A stretch of 64,000 nt of DNA, from positions 341,663-405,662 of the forward strand of contig NZ_QPMH01000001.1 of the NCBI RefSeq assembly GCF_003344765.1, written 5' to 3'. A program made the position numbers and the translations under genes. The notes beneath the pieces were generated by a model. That model did no database searches. It was given only the letters and a program-made list of their open reading frames with translations, and was not told the DNA's origin. Shown piece after piece: positions 33,716-44,426 of this stretch (the first letter of the stretch is position 1; the number at the start of each line of letters is the position of its first letter). Source of the DNA: Ferruginivarius sediminum. Lineage in GTDB: Bacteria > Pseudomonadota > Alphaproteobacteria > Kiloniellales > Rhodovibrionaceae.

Positions 33716-36553
33716 GTGAGGACATCGCTTCGGCTCGTTCTCGGCTTTTCAGTCGTTCTCGTTCTGACAATGGCTGTCAGCGCGGTGGGGTGGTTCGCCC
33801 TCGACCGGACGCGCGAAAGCACCGAGCGCGAGCGCCTGATGCGCGGTGCAATGGCCGATATGGCGATTGCCGCACGAAAGGAACTGGCGTTCCGCATCGA
33901 GGGCGATGCGGCCCTGCTTTCCGACGCGCGCGAACATCTGACGAGTGTCGTCGAAAGCGCCTCCCGGTCCGCGCGAGGCGGCGAGGACGCCGACCACGTC
34001 GGGCGGACGCGGTCGGCAATCGAGGCCTACCGCTACGGTCTTGCGCTTGAGCAGGATCGCCGGCAAGCGCTTCGGCGCTCACTCGAAGCGATGGAAACGG
34101 CGGGTGCGGAAACACGCGCGCTGGTCGACAATGTGCTGGCCTCGCGGGCGGCGGCCCTGGAGGACGCGCGTGAGGAGCTTGACCATCTGTCGAAGGCCAG
34201 GGCGCAGGCGCGGCTTATCGCGGACCGCGCGAATGCCATCGAGTCCGACTCGAAGGCAGCGCTCGCCCGGATTGCCCGCTACCAGCGCAGCGCCGCGGCC
34301 GCCGAGCGGGAAGAAGCCGAAAGCGCCTTGAAGCGTCTGTTCATCTCGGTGATCAAGCTGCGCAAGGTGGCCGACGAGGATAGTGGGATCGATGCCACCG
34401 GGCTTGCGAAGACGATGCAGTCGTTCCGCGCTGCTTTCGCCAATCTGACGGAGTCCCAGGACGAGATCGCGGCAGTGGCTGCGGAACGGCGGGACACGCT
34501 TGCCCGGATGGATGCCGCATCCACGACACTGCAGGAAGCGGGCGGACGCCTGAACGGTTTCCAGCAAGCCCGTTTGAAGGCTGCCAAGGCCAATGACGCC
34601 GGGGCGGAGGCCGTTGCCGAGCGGGCCGGTACCATCGTGGCACTGACGGACATCGCGGGGCGCCAGGCGAAAGCACGCGTCGCCGAGCAGAGATACCTGC
34701 GCCTTTCCGATCCGAAGGACGCCCAGGCTGTCGCCAAGCACGTCAAGGCTGTGTTCCGGCAGGTGCTGAGTCTGCGGCGATCCTTCGACGACGGCGCCAG
34801 TCAGGCGATGACGAGACGATTGTTGAAAGCCGTCCAGACCTATCGCAAGTCGTTCGAGCGCGTAATCGAGTTGGAAGCACGCCAGCGGGCGGCGCTCGCA
34901 GCGGTAGACGAGGCGGACCGCAAGCTCGCCAAAGCATCGGCGAAGCTCATCGCGCTTGCCGGCGATTCCCGCGGGACGGCGGCGCAAGCATTCGAGGCTT
35001 CCCTGGAGGTGGAACGCGAGGTCGACGATTCTGTGATTAGGGCCGAGGACACGGTCCTGGCAGCGAACACCCTGTCCCGTGGCGTTGCCAGCCTGAATGC
35101 GGAAATAGCCGAATTTGTCCAACGTCGCGACAGTGGGGCACGCGAAAGCGCCGATGCAGCGCTGGCGGGCGCGATCCGGGCAAAGGACGGTTTCCTGGCA
35201 GCGCTGAAACAGGAGGATCCGGCCGCGGCCGGAGAAATCGGCGACAAGCTGGAACCGGCCTTCGCTGCTTTTAGTGAGGAACTCGACGGCCTTGTGGCGG
35301 CCGTGGCTGGCGAGAAGCAGGCCGTCCGCAGCATGGCGGCTGCCCGGTCCGAGGCGGATGCAGCCCTGAGCGAGGCTGCCGATACTGTTATCGCCTGGGC
35401 CGAGGAGACCCGCAGCACCGCCAGCCTGATCCTTATCCTCGGCGCACTTGCCGCCGTCGCGCTGGGGGGAATGATTGCCTGGCTGATCGGCCGGTCGATC
35501 GTGCGGCCGCTGGCATCGATGACGACAGCGATGCGCCGCCTCGCCGACAACGATGTCGAGATCGATGTTCCCGCCAAGGGGCGCAAGGACGAGCTTGGCG
35601 ATATGGCCGGCGCGGTTCAGGTGTTCAAGGACAATGCCATCCAGCGCTTTGCCCTCGAAGAGCAGCAGGAACGCGAGCGCGAGCGTGGTGAGCGGCGGCT
35701 GGCGGCCCTGGAGGCGGCGGTCAAGGGCTTCCAGAACACATGCGACGGCGTGGTCTCGCGCCTTGGCTCGGCCGCGACGGAGTTGCATTCAAGCGCGGAA
35801 AGCCTCACCGCCACGGCCGCGCAGACGAACGATCATTCACGGACGGTGTCCGTCGCATCGTCGGACGTGTCCAGCAACGTGCAGACAATCGCCGGCGCGA
35901 CCGAGGAGTTGACCTCGTCCATGCGCGAGATCGCCAGCCAGGCCGAGCACTCGAACGATATCACCCGGAAGGCCGCGAGCAGCGCCAGGGACACGGGCGA
36001 GGCGATGCGCAAGCTGTCGCAGTCGGCCGAGCGGATCGGCGAGGTGATAACGCTTGTCACGAACATCGCCGAGCAGACCAACCTGCTGGCGCTCAACGCG
36101 ACTATCGAGGCGGCGCGTGCGGGCGAGGCGGGCAAGGGTTTCGCGGTCGTGGCGAATGAGGTCAAAAGCCTGGCCAACCAGACCTCCAGCGCCATCGAGG
36201 AGATCCAGGGTCAGGTGTCCTCGATTCAGGGCGAAACCCGGACGGCCGTGTCGGCCATCGACGCCATCATCGCGACCATCGACGACGTGAACTCGGTCGC
36301 CGGCACCATCGCCTCCGCCGTTCAGCAGCAGGAAGCGACAGCCGGCGATATCTCCGGCAATGTCCAGGATTCGGCCGGCCGCAGTAACGAGGTGGCTCGC
36401 ACCATCGAGCAACTGAATGCTGGCGCGGCCGAGACCAGTTCGGCGGCACAGCAGGTGCAGACATCCTCCGGCTCGCTGTCCCAGGACGCCGAGCTTCTTC
36501 GAGCCGAGGTCGACAGTTTCCTGCGGGACGTGCGGGCGAGCGCCGAGGCCTAA
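33716..36553 (+). CDS. Methyl-accepting chemotaxis protein with extended four-unit periplasmic domain
   Basis: 945-residue transducer. TM1 is about 8-27 and TM2 about 568-592, leaving some 540 periplasmic residues. These read as four helical units of roughly 130-140 residues; a similar motif (YR/F.....RQ.AL..MD.A....L) begins near 105, 237, 376 and 516. HAMP covers about 593-645 and the signalling hairpin about 700-900, with the tip [24 protein letters not shown] (shortened: [20 protein letters not shown] near 784-803). No C-terminal CheR tether is seen. Start is GTG with GGGGA upstream. Its stop overlaps the stop of mfd on the other strand. Ligand unknown. Confidence 0.92.
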   Translation: MRTSLRLVLGFSVVLVLTMAVSAVGWFALDRTRESTERERLMRGAMADMAIAARKELAFRIEGDAALLSDAREHLTSVVESASRSARGGEDADHVGRTRSAIEAYRYGLALEQDRRQALRRSLEAMETAGAETRALVDNVLASRAAALEDAREELDHLSKARAQARLIADRANAIESDSKAALARIARYQRSAAAAEREEAESALKRLFISVIKLRKVADEDSGIDATGLAKTMQSFRAAFANLTESQDEIAAVAAERRDTLARMDAASTTLQEAGGRLNGFQQARLKAAKANDAGAEAVAERAGTIVALTDIAGRQAKARVAEQRYLRLSDPKDAQAVAKHVKAVFRQVLSLRRSFDDGASQAMTRRLLKAVQTYRKSFERVIELEARQRAALAAVDEADRKLAKASAKLIALAGDSRGTAAQAFEASLEVEREVDDSVIRAEDTVLAANTLSRGVASLNAEIAEFVQRRDSGARESADAALAGAIRAKDGFLAALKQEDPAAAGEIGDKLEPAFAAFSEELDGLVAAVAGEKQAVRSMAAARSEADAALSEAADTVIAWAEETRSTASLILILGALAAVALGGMIAWLIGRSIVRPLASMTTAMRRLADNDVEIDVPAKGRKDELGDMAGAVQVFKDNAIQRFALEEQQERERERGERRLAALEAAVKGFQNTCDGVVSRLGSAATELHSSAESLTATAAQTNDHSRTVSVASSDVSSNVQTIAGATEELTSSMREIASQAEHSNDITRKAASSARDTGEAMRKLSQSAERIGEVITLVTNIAEQTNLLALNATIEAARAGEAGKGFAVVANEVKSLANQTSSAIEEIQGQVSSIQGETRTAVSAIDAIIATIDDVNSVAGTIASAVQQQEATAGDISGNVQDSAGRSNEVARTIEQLNAGAAETSSAAQQVQTSSGSLSQDAELLRAEVDSFLRDVRASAEA

Positions 36554-39500
36554 GCAGCCTCGGCACCCCGCGCTACCTTTGAGAGCTTGTCTAGCAGACC
36601 GCGGATGCCCTGCACACGGTCTTGCGGCTCGTCCCAGCGGCGACGGTAGACGAGCTTGTGGTCCGGGCGAAGCTGCACTTTCCCGACCTGCTGACCGATA
36701 AAGCGGACAAGGCCCTGCGGATCCGGGAAGGTGTCGTTGTGGAACTGCAGCACGGCACCCTTCGGGCCGGCCTCCACCTTTTCCACGTTGGCATCGCGGC
36801 AAAGCTGTTTGATGGCGACCGTCTGCAACAGGTTCTCGACTTCCTGCGGCAGGGGGCCGAAGCGGTCGATCAGCTCGGCGGCGAAGCCCTCGATCTCCTG
36901 CCGGTCCACCAGATGCGCGATGCGGCGGTACAGGCCCAGGCGGACGTTCAGGTCGGCGACATAGCGCTCCGGGATCAGGACGGAGGTGCCGATGTTGATC
37001 TGCGGGGTGAACGCCTCGGCTGCCTCCTTCTCTTCCGGGCCGCCGCCGCGCGCCTCGGCCACGGCTTCCTCCAGCATCTGCTGATAAAGCTCGATACCGA
37101 CCTCGCGGATGTGGCCGGACTGCTCCTCGCCGACCAGGTTGCCGGCGCCGCGGATGTCGAGGTCGTGGCTGGCCAGGCTGAATCCCGCGCCCAGGTGGTC
37201 CAGCGTCTGCATCACGTGCAGGCGCTTCTCCGCCGCGTCGGTCAGGCGCTGTCCCGCGCGCAGGGTCAGATAGGCATAGCCGCGTACCTTCGACCGGCCA
37301 ATGCGGCCGCGAAGCTGATAGAGCTGGGCCAGCCCGAACATGTCGGCGCGGTGGATAATGAGCGTGTTGGCGGTGGGAATGTCGAGACCGCTTTCGACGA
37401 TATGGGTCGAGAGCAGTACGTCGTACTTGCCCTCGTAGAAATCGGTCATGACGTTTTCAAGCTCGCGCGCGCCGACGCGTCCGTGCGCGACCGCCAGCTT
37501 CACTTCGGGCACCAGCTTCGTCAGCCGTTCCTCGACCTCGTTCAGGTCCTCGATGCGTGGGCAGACGTAGAAGGTCTGCCCGCCGCGCCAGTGTTCGCGC
37601 AGCACGGCCTCGCGCACGACGACGGGATCGAAGGGCAGGACAAAGGTGCGCACCGCCAGCCGGTCCACCGGTGGCGTGGAGATGATGCTCATCTCCCGCA
37701 CGCCGGACAGGGCAAGTTGCAGCGTGCGCGGAATCGGTGTCGCCGTCAGCGTGAGGACGTGCAGATCACCGCGCAGCGCCTTCAGCTTTTCCTTCTGTTT
37801 GACGCCGAAGTGCTGCTCCTCGTCCACGATGATGAGGCCAAGCTCGCGGAACTCGACGTTCTGGCCCAGCAGCGTATGGGTGCCGACGACGATGTCGACC
37901 TTGCCGTCCTTCAGGTCGCGCTTGATGTCCGCCGTGTCCTTCGTGCCAACAAGCCGCGAAAGCTGCCGGATCACCACGGGATAGCCGGAAAAGCGCTGCA
38001 CGAGCGTCTGGTAGTGCTGGCGCGCCAACAGGGTCGTGGGGACGATCACGGCGACCTGTTTGCCGCTCATCGCCGCGACGAAGGCCGCGCGCAGCGCCAC
38101 CTCCGTCTTGCCGAAGCCGACGTCGCCGCAGATCAGCCGGTCCATCGGCTTGCCCGACGCCATGTCGGCCAGTGTATCCTCGATGGCGCGAAGCTGGTCG
38201 TCGGTCTCGGGATAAGGAAAGCGGGCGCAGAATTCCTCGAAGGAACCGGCGGGCACCTCCATTGGGTCCAGCGTCTTCACCTGCCGCTGGGCGGCGACGC
38301 GGATAAGCCGGTCGGCAATCTCCTTGACCCGTTCCTTGACCTTGGCCTTGCGTGCCTGCCAATTGCCCTGCCCCAGGCGGTCCAGATGTACGCCCGCTTC
38401 CTCGGAACCGAAGCGGGATAGCACTTCCAGGTTCTCGACGGGTACGAACAGCCGGTCGTTGCCGGCATAGGTGACGCGCAGCATGTCGTGGGCGGCGCCG
38501 CCGACATCCAGCGTCTCCAGCCCCTCGTAGCGCCCAACGCCGTGTTCAACGTGGACGACCAAGTCGCCCTCGTAGAGGCTGGACACCTCGGTCAGGAAGT
38601 TCTCGGCCCGGCGCTTGCGGCGGGCCGGCCGGGCGATGCGCTCACCCAGGATGTCCTGCTCGGAGATGATCGCCGCGGATTCCGAGGTGAAGCCGTGCTC
38701 CAGCGCCAGCGTCACCAGCGCGACCGATTTCGGTTCCAGTGCCTGCGCCTCGGCCCAGCTATCGGCCAGGGCAAGGCGTTCGAGGCCGTGGTCGGCGAGC
38801 ACGGACTTCAGCCGTTCCCGCGAGCCCTGGGTGTAGCCCGCGATGGCGACGCGCCGCCCGGCCTCCTGCTCCTCGCGGATGGTGGTGCGCAGCGACATGT
38901 AGGGCTCGCCCTCGTCGCCTTTCTTGCGGGCGGCGGCGAAGTCGTGCCCGGGCCGTCCCCCCGCGTCCACGACATAGCCGGCATCGCCCGGCGCGGCGAA
39001 GGGCGAGAAGGACGCGACGGGGCGCGGATCGAGCGCTGCATCCCAATCGGCGGCGGTCTGATAGAGGAGTTCAGGCTGCAGCGGTTTGTACGACCAGGTG
39101 TCCAACTCGTTGCCGTGCTGCACGGTCTGCCGCGCCTCAAAGAAGTCGCGGATGGTTTCCAGGCGCTGGTCGCGCGCTTCTTCCGCCTGGCGGTCCAGCG
39201 TCACCGGCGCGTCGGCGGGCAGATAGTCGAGCAGCGTCTCCAGCCGCTCGTAGAACAGCGGCAGCCAGTGCTCCATGCCGGGGTGTGGCCGGCCCTCGCT
39301 GACGGCCGCGTAGAGCGGATCGTCCTTGGGCGGCGTGCCGAAGGTCTCGCGATAGCGCGTGCGGAAGCGGTGGATGGTGTCCTCTTGCAGGATCACCTCG
39401 TTCACCGGCTTCAGCGTCAGGCCTTCGTGCTTCCCGGTGGTGCGCTGGGACAGCGGGTCGAAGGTGCGCACCGTCTCCAATTCGTCGCCGAAGAAGTCCA

Positions 39501-40083
39501 GGCGCAACGGCTCCGGCTCGCCCGGCGGGAACACGTCGACGATGCCGCCGCGAATGGCGTATTCGCCGGCCTCGCCCACGGTGTCGCTGCGCACATAGCC
39601 GTTCTCGGCGAAGAAGGCGGTCAGCTTCTCCGGCGCGATTTGCTCCCCGGCCTTTGCGGTCAGCATGCGCGGGCGCAGTGCTTCCGCCGGCGGCAGCCGC
39701 TGCAGCAGCGCGTTCACCGTGGTCAGCACGACAAGCCCGCCGGGGTGTGCCGGCTCCGTCATCAGGCGGGTCAGCGTATCCACGCGCTCCGCCACGATGT
39801 CGCGGTGTGGACTGACCCGGTCGTAAGGCAGGCAGTCCCAGGCGGGGAAGGTGAGGACGCGGCACTCGGGCGCGAAGAAGGCCAGCGCCTCCGCCGTCCG
39901 CGTCATCCGCGCGTCGTCGCGCGCCACATGAAGGATCGGCGCACCCGCGCGCGCGGCGGCGGCCTCGGCCAGCAGCCAGGCGTCGTAACCTTCGGGCGCG
40001 CGCGAGACGAGGCTGCGCCCCGCTTGGGCGAATGCGCGCTCCAGCGCGCCTAGCCGTTGACTGGGTCTATTCGGAAGTTGCAC
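36550..40083 (-). CDS. mfd: Transcription-repair coupling factor Mfd
   Basis: 1177-residue ATP-dependent translocase that removes stalled RNA polymerase and recruits UvrA. Order: UvrB-like N-domains (to about 340), a CarD-like RNA-polymerase interaction domain ([20 protein letters not shown] near 510-530), RecG-like helicase domains with [16 protein letters not shown] (Walker A near 650), [10 protein letters not shown] (Walker B), [15 protein letters not shown], and a C-terminal TRCF domain. Start is GTG at 40083, overlapping sdhE by 34 nt, so the two are translationally coupled. The last base pairs overlap the chemoreceptor stop (convergent). Confidence 0.97.
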   Translation of the reverse strand: MQLPNRPSQRLGALERAFAQAGRSLVSRAPEGYDAWLLAEAAAARAGAPILHVARDDARMTRTAEALAFFAPECRVLTFPAWDCLPYDRVSPHRDIVAERVDTLTRLMTEPAHPGGLVVLTTVNALLQRLPPAEALRPRMLTAKAGEQIAPEKLTAFFAENGYVRSDTVGEAGEYAIRGGIVDVFPPGEPEPLRLDFFGDELETVRTFDPLSQRTTGKHEGLTLKPVNEVILQEDTIHRFRTRYRETFGTPPKDDPLYAAVSEGRPHPGMEHWLPLFYERLETLLDYLPADAPVTLDRQAEEARDQRLETIRDFFEARQTVQHGNELDTWSYKPLQPELLYQTAADWDAALDPRPVASFSPFAAPGDAGYVVDAGGRPGHDFAAARKKGDEGEPYMSLRTTIREEQEAGRRVAIAGYTQGSRERLKSVLADHGLERLALADSWAEAQALEPKSVALVTLALEHGFTSESAAIISEQDILGERIARPARRKRRAENFLTEVSSLYEGDLVVHVEHGVGRYEGLETLDVGGAAHDMLRVTYAGNDRLFVPVENLEVLSRFGSEEAGVHLDRLGQGNWQARKAKVKERVKEIADRLIRVAAQRQVKTLDPMEVPAGSFEEFCARFPYPETDDQLRAIEDTLADMASGKPMDRLICGDVGFGKTEVALRAAFVAAMSGKQVAVIVPTTLLARQHYQTLVQRFSGYPVVIRQLSRLVGTKDTADIKRDLKDGKVDIVVGTHTLLGQNVEFRELGLIIVDEEQHFGVKQKEKLKALRGDLHVLTLTATPIPRTLQLALSGVREMSIISTPPVDRLAVRTFVLPFDPVVVREAVLREHWRGGQTFYVCPRIEDLNEVEERLTKLVPEVKLAVAHGRVGARELENVMTDFYEGKYDVLLSTHIVESGLDIPTANTLIIHRADMFGLAQLYQLRGRIGRSKVRGYAYLTLRAGQRLTDAAEKRLHVMQTLDHLGAGFSLASHDLDIRGAGNLVGEEQSGHIREVGIELYQQMLEEAVAEARGGGPEEKEAAEAFTPQINIGTSVLIPERYVADLNVRLGLYRRIAHLVDRQEIEGFAAELIDRFGPLPQEVENLLQTVAIKQLCRDANVEKVEAGPKGAVLQFHNDTFPDPQGLVRFIGQQVGKVQLRPDHKLVYRRRWDEPQDRVQGIRGLLDKLSKVARGAEAA

Positions 40084-40325
40084 AGCAGCCTTAGTATATC
40101 GCTGTCGAGTTCGTCCGGCGGCACCGCGCGGCCGGTTATCCAGTTGTACAGGTCGGTGTCGCTCACCTGAAGCAGCGTCTCGTAGCGCTCCAACTGCGCC
40201 TCGGTCAAGCCGGCAAGGTGCTTGTCGGCGAAGCCGCCGATCAGAAGGTCCATCTCGCGCGTGCCGCGATGCCAGCTCATGAAGTAGGCGCGTTTGCGGC
40301 GGGTCTGAAGGTCGGCTTCGGCCAT
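40050..40325 (-). CDS. sdhE: FAD assembly factor SdhE
   Basis: 91-residue cytoplasmic flavinylation factor (DUF339/CptB) that helps attach FAD to succinate dehydrogenase SdhA. The functional RGxxE motif is visible as HRGTREMDLLIGGF (R20-G-T-R-E area), and the ending LYNWITGRAVPPDELDSDIL is characteristic. The ATG at 40325 (MAEADLQTRRKRAYF) is preferred over a longer frame to 40493. It overlaps mfd by 34 nt, the conserved sdhE-mfd arrangement of alphaproteobacteria. Confidence 0.94.
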   Translation of the reverse strand: MAEADLQTRRKRAYFMSWHRGTREMDLLIGGFADKHLAGLTEAQLERYETLLQVSDTDLYNWITGRAVPPDELDSDILRLLCNFRIDPVNG

Positions 40326-40560
40326 CTGTGTCTCCCGGCGGTGTGCCCAGCGGATATAGGGCGTATTGGCCGCGCTGTCAGGCGAGATCGTCGGCAATGG
40401 ATGGAAGTCATTGTTATTTTGTACAAATTCCGGGTCTCGACAGCTCGCCCGCGGCCCGATACTGCTCGGCTTCAACATGTAGCGGTGGCACATCTTGCAA
40501 TTGAAGCAACTAATAAGTTATTTCCACTCGAAGATGCAACTTTGTGTAGAGGGGAATTGC

Positions 40561-41997
40561 ATGAATCGACCACTGATCCGTGTCCGCGCGGGACTCGCGT
40601 TCATGGCCGGCGTGCTGAGTGCCGGCTTGACTGCCGGTCCCGCCGGGGCCGTGGACTTCGGGGCCGAGATGCCCGATCCCGGTATCGAGGGCTACCATTT
40701 TCCCGAGCCGGAAACGACTCTCAACAAGTGGATCCGCGGCGCGACGGATGCCGACGAGACGCTTATCAACCGGCACGGCTGGGGCCTGTGGGCCGCGCTG
40801 ACGCAGCCGACCGGCCAGACGGTGGGCGGCATCGCGGATGCGCGTGTCTACCAGACCTGGCTGACGCCGGACAGCATCGTCCAGGCCATCGAGGCCCCCG
40901 AATCGGCGATGTTGAAGAGCGCGCGGCGGGCGCTGGTCCTGCAGACGCCGGGCCAGTTCCATGCATTGGGGGCGAAGGCCGCGAAAGCAGCGCAGGGGTG
41001 CGACTTCACGACCTCGCCGAACGAGTGCATCAAGGTGGCGGTCAGCTACAGCCCCGGCGCTGCGGAGCACGCCTATGGCAACAAGCTGTTCCTGCAGAGC
41101 ACCCTGCGCGCCTATGCCAACTTCGGCTACGACCAGATCCCGACGTTCCCGACCTACTCGGTGGTCGTGAAGCCAGTCTACAAGGTCATCCGACCGCAGA
41201 ATGACAAACCCTACGCGATGTACACCTGGCCCGGTACCCCGCATCCGGCGAAGGTGTTTCCCGAGGGACCCGAGTGGGGCAACTGCGTTTATGTCGACGT
41301 CAACAATGCCGGCAAAGGCGACGGCAGCGTGGACGCGGACTGTTCGGGCGCGACGTCGGATACGACCTACAACGTCGATGATTTCATCAATATCAAGGTG
41401 ACGCAGCCGGACCTGGCGGTCCTGAAGGACGTCACCGGCGAGCAGCAGCTTCACAAGGGCGACTATATCATCCTGGTCGGCATGCACGTCACCAGCCGGG
41501 AGATCGAGCGCTGGACCTGGCAGACCTTCTGGTGGACGCCCGACCCGTCGAACCCGCCGCTGCCCAGTTCCAATGCGGTGGCATCCGACATGCCGGACGC
41601 GCTATCGGGCGCGCCCGCGCACTACGCCATGTCCATCGGCTACCAGATGCTGAGCCCGGCGCAGCCGGTCAACGGCGGCGTCAACGTCGGCGAGCTTGTG
41701 ACCGTCTTCAATCCCTACCTGGAGGCCGGCTTCGACCCGGCGGTGTTCCAGGAGAAGCGCACGGTGCAGACCAACGCCGGTCCCGTCGCGACGCGCTATG
41801 GCGTGCAGTCCAACTGCATGACCTGTCACAGCCTGGCGATGTACGATCCGACCGCCGATTATTCCGATGGCGGCGGACCGCGCGAAGCTCCCTATGCATC
41901 GGACTTCTATCTGGCGCGGGATGACTCGGTCTTCGACGGCAACCTGCAGCTCGACTTCCTGTGGTCGGTCGTCGGCTTTATGGACGCCGCCAAGTAA
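40561..41997 (+). CDS. Secreted monoheme c-type protein of unknown function
   Basis: 478 residues with an N-terminal signal (MNRPLIRVRAGLAFMAGVLS, cleavage near AGA). A single heme c site C419-M-T-C422-H423 lies near the C-terminus in SNCMTCHSLAMYDP. Four further cysteines (in GCDFTTSPNEC and NCVYVD...DADC) could form disulfides. The large part before the heme is beta-rich and Trp/Pro/Tyr-rich with no recognised fold; a catalytic role is possible. ATG 40561 has GAGGGG upstream. It lies between sdhE and recG, which are normally divergent neighbours, and ends at a strong terminator. Confidence 0.75.
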   Translation: MNRPLIRVRAGLAFMAGVLSAGLTAGPAGAVDFGAEMPDPGIEGYHFPEPETTLNKWIRGATDADETLINRHGWGLWAALTQPTGQTVGGIADARVYQTWLTPDSIVQAIEAPESAMLKSARRALVLQTPGQFHALGAKAAKAAQGCDFTTSPNECIKVAVSYSPGAAEHAYGNKLFLQSTLRAYANFGYDQIPTFPTYSVVVKPVYKVIRPQNDKPYAMYTWPGTPHPAKVFPEGPEWGNCVYVDVNNAGKGDGSVDADCSGATSDTTYNVDDFINIKVTQPDLAVLKDVTGEQQLHKGDYIILVGMHVTSREIERWTWQTFWWTPDPSNPPLPSSNAVASDMPDALSGAPAHYAMSIGYQMLSPAQPVNGGVNVGELVTVFNPYLEAGFDPAVFQEKRTVQTNAGPVATRYGVQSNCMTCHSLAMYDPTADYSDGGGPREAPYASDFYLARDDSVFDGNLQLDFLWSVVGFMDAAK

Positions 41998-42020
41998 GCC
42001 TACTTACTGACGGAAGCCCG

Positions 42021-42058
42021 GAAGCCGTCCGCATCCGTGCGGGCGGCTTCTGCTTTTT
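42021..42058 (+). terminator. Rho-independent terminator of the monoheme gene
   Basis: Stem GAAGCCG-TCCGC paired with GCGGG-CGGCTTC (12 bp with one G.U), 6-base loop, then TGCTTTTT. It starts 23 bases after the stop codon, so the heme protein is a single-gene unit. Confidence 0.88.
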
Positions 42059-42143
42059 CCGTGTCGAGGGCTGGACTCTGGCCGCGCGCGCCGCACCCTG
42101 CTATTGAGCGGCCAGCGGCTTTCGCCGCGTATCGACCGGAGGT

Positions 42144-44234
42144 TTGGCAGCCCTGCGACCGGAAGTCCTCTATTCCCTGTTCGCGCCGGTGGAATCGCTG
42201 CCCGGCATCGGGCCGCGAACGGTGAAGGCGTTCCAGACGCTGGCCGGCCCGCATGTGGTCGACCTGTGCTGGCACCTGCCAAGCGGCATCATCGACCGCA
42301 GCTATGCCCCGAAGGTGATGGAGGCGCAGCCGGGCCGCGTCGCCACGCTAACGGTCACGGTGGGCGAGCATCAGCAGCCGCGCAGCCGGCGCCAACCTTA
42401 CCGCGTGCGCTGCCATGACGATTCGGGGACGCTCGACCTCGTGTTCTTTCATGCCCGGCCGGACTACCTGCACCGCATCCTGCCCATCGGCGAGACCCGC
42501 GTCGTCAGCGGCAAGATCGAATACTTCCACGGCTGGCCGCAGATCAGCCATCCCGACCATATTGCCTCCGTCGAGGAGCAGGACACGATCCAGGGCGTGG
42601 AGCCGGTTTACCCCCTGACGGCCGGATTGACCCTCAAGGTCGTCGGCAAGGCCGTGCGGGCGGCCCTGGCGCAGGCGCCGGAACTGCCGGAGTGGCAGGA
42701 TTTCGGTTTTTGGCGGCAACAGGGCTGGACGGCGTGGCGGGAGGCTTTGCTGGCCGCGCACGCGCCGCAGGGAGAGGACGATCTCTCGGCCCTGGCCACA
42801 CCACGCCAGCGACTGGCCTATGACGAACTTCTGGCGAACCAGCTTGCTCTGGCGCTGGTCCGCCGCTCGCAGACTCGAATGAAGGGCCGCGCCGTCGAGG
42901 GTGACGGGCACCTTCGCGACCAGGCGATTGCCGCGCTGCCATTCGCGCTCACCGGCTCTCAGCGCAAGGCGCTGTCGGAGATCCTGGACGACATGGCCGC
43001 GCCCCACCGCATGCTGCGGTTGTTGCAGGGCGATGTCGGCAGCGGCAAGACCGTGGTGGCGCTCCTGTCCATGCTGGCGGCGGTGGAGGCCGGCTGTCAG
43101 GCCGCGCTGATGGCGCCGACGGAGATCCTGGCGCGCCAGCATGACGCCACCATCCGCCCGCTGGCCGAGGCCGCCGGGGTGGAGGTGCTGCTGCTGACCG
43201 GGCGCGACAAGGGCAAGGGCCGCGCGCGGGCGCTGGAACGGCTGAAGGCCGGCGAGGTCAAGCTGGCCATTGGCACGCATGCGCTGTTCCAACAGGATGT
43301 GGAGTTCCAGGATCTCGGCCTCGCCGTCATCGACGAGCAGCATCGCTTCGGCGTGCATCAGCGAATGTCGCTGCAGTCGAAGGGCAGGGGCGTGGATGTC
43401 CTGGTGATGACGGCGACACCGATCCCGCGCACGCTGATGCTGACGTCCTACGGTGACATGGAAGCCTCGCGTCTGACCGAGAAGCCGGCGGGGCGGCAGC
43501 CGGTGGATACGCGCTCGATCTCGCTGGACCGGTTGGGCGACGTGGTGGACGGCGTCGCACGGGCGATCGAGCAGGGGCGGAAGGTCTATTGGGTCTGTCC
43601 CCTGGTCGAGGAATCCGACAAGAGCGACCTCGCCGCCGCGGAGGAGCGCTTTGCCGCGCTCAAGACCCGCTTCGGCGCGCGGGTCGGCCTGGTTCACGGC
43701 CGCATGAAGGCCGCCGAGAAGGACCGGGCGATGGCCGATTTCAAGGAGGGCGACATTGATCTACTGGTCGCCACGACGGTCATCGAGGTCGGCGTCGATG
43801 TCCCGTCGGCCACGGTTATGGTGATCGAGCATGCCGAACGCTTCGGCTTGGCCCAGCTCCATCAGCTTCGCGGCCGTATCGGGCGCGGCAGCGAGCGCTC
43901 GTCCTGCCTGCTGCTCTACCAGGGACCGCTGGGCGAGACCGCACGGGCGCGCCTGCGCATCATGCGCGAGACCGACGACGGTTTCCGCATTGCCGAGGAA
44001 GACATGCGCCTGCGCGGCGCTGGCGAGCTGCTGGGGACGCGCCAGAGCGGTTTTCCGGAATTCCGCCTGGCCGATCTTGCCGTTCACGGCGAGCTGCTGG
44101 CCGCCGCGCGGGACGACGCAAAGCTGGTGCTTGAGCGCGACCCCGAATTACAGGGCGAGCGGGGGCGGGCGCTGCGCGTCCTTCTGTATCTTTTCGAGCG
44201 CGATCAGGCGGTGCGGTTTCTGCGCTCGGGCTGA
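42144..44234 (+). CDS. recG: ATP-dependent DNA helicase RecG
   Basis: 696-residue branch-migration helicase that remodels stalled forks. Features: wedge/OB domain (PGRVATLTVTVGEHQ), Walker A GDVGSGKTVVALL near residue 296-308, DEQHRFG (motif II), [18 protein letters not shown], and TTVIEVGVDVPSATVM with [11 protein letters not shown] (motifs V-VI). Length is normal. The annotated TTG at 42144 lies only 1 base after GGAGG (42138-42142). CTG at 42153, 10 bases from GGAGG, would give a start equivalent to the typical MRPE; see finding. Confidence 0.96.
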   Translation: MAALRPEVLYSLFAPVESLPGIGPRTVKAFQTLAGPHVVDLCWHLPSGIIDRSYAPKVMEAQPGRVATLTVTVGEHQQPRSRRQPYRVRCHDDSGTLDLVFFHARPDYLHRILPIGETRVVSGKIEYFHGWPQISHPDHIASVEEQDTIQGVEPVYPLTAGLTLKVVGKAVRAALAQAPELPEWQDFGFWRQQGWTAWREALLAAHAPQGEDDLSALATPRQRLAYDELLANQLALALVRRSQTRMKGRAVEGDGHLRDQAIAALPFALTGSQRKALSEILDDMAAPHRMLRLLQGDVGSGKTVVALLSMLAAVEAGCQAALMAPTEILARQHDATIRPLAEAAGVEVLLLTGRDKGKGRARALERLKAGEVKLAIGTHALFQQDVEFQDLGLAVIDEQHRFGVHQRMSLQSKGRGVDVLVMTATPIPRTLMLTSYGDMEASRLTEKPAGRQPVDTRSISLDRLGDVVDGVARAIEQGRKVYWVCPLVEESDKSDLAAAEERFAALKTRFGARVGLVHGRMKAAEKDRAMADFKEGDIDLLVATTVIEVGVDVPSATVMVIEHAERFGLAQLHQLRGRIGRGSERSSCLLLYQGPLGETARARLRIMRETDDGFRIAEEDMRLRGAGELLGTRQSGFPEFRLADLAVHGELLAAARDDAKLVLERDPELQGERGRALRVLLYLFERDQAVRFLRSG

Positions 44235-44304
44235 TGACGCGTTTCCGGTGCGAGAGCTTGGACGCCCGGCCGGATAACTTACGGTAGATAAGTATGGAGG
44301 AAAG

Positions 44305-44382
44305 TGGGGTGGACAGCCGGATTTGAACCGGCGACCTCATGGACCACAACCATGCGCTCTAACCAACTGAGCTATGCCCACC
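44305..44382 (-). tRNA. tRNA-His (anticodon GTG)
   Basis: 78 nt including G-1 and encoded CCA. Acceptor GTGGGCA pairs with TGTCCAC (one G.U), anticodon loop TTGTGGT, T-arm GGTTCAAATCC. The extra 5' G opposite C73 is the histidine identity element. Confidence 0.97.
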
Positions 44383-44426
44383 ACAAGGCGGATCCGGCCA
44401 AGCATCGTTCGCTGCCGGTGGTGCCG

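Noticed and set aside
34079..35788. Long open frame antisense to the chemoreceptor (569 codons, minus)
   Set aside because: Arg/Leu/Gly-rich low-complexity translation with no family motif; such antisense frames are expected opposite GC-rich helical coding sequence.
36622..40053. Two long frames antisense to mfd (599 and 521 codons, plus)
   Set aside because: mfd on minus is unmistakable by its helicase motifs; the plus-strand translations have no recognisable domain and no ribosome sites.
40486..40500. TGGCAC followed by TTGC upstream of the monoheme gene, resembling a sigma-54 promoter
   Set aside because: GG to GC distance is 10 bases instead of 12, so RNA polymerase sigma-54 should not recognise it.
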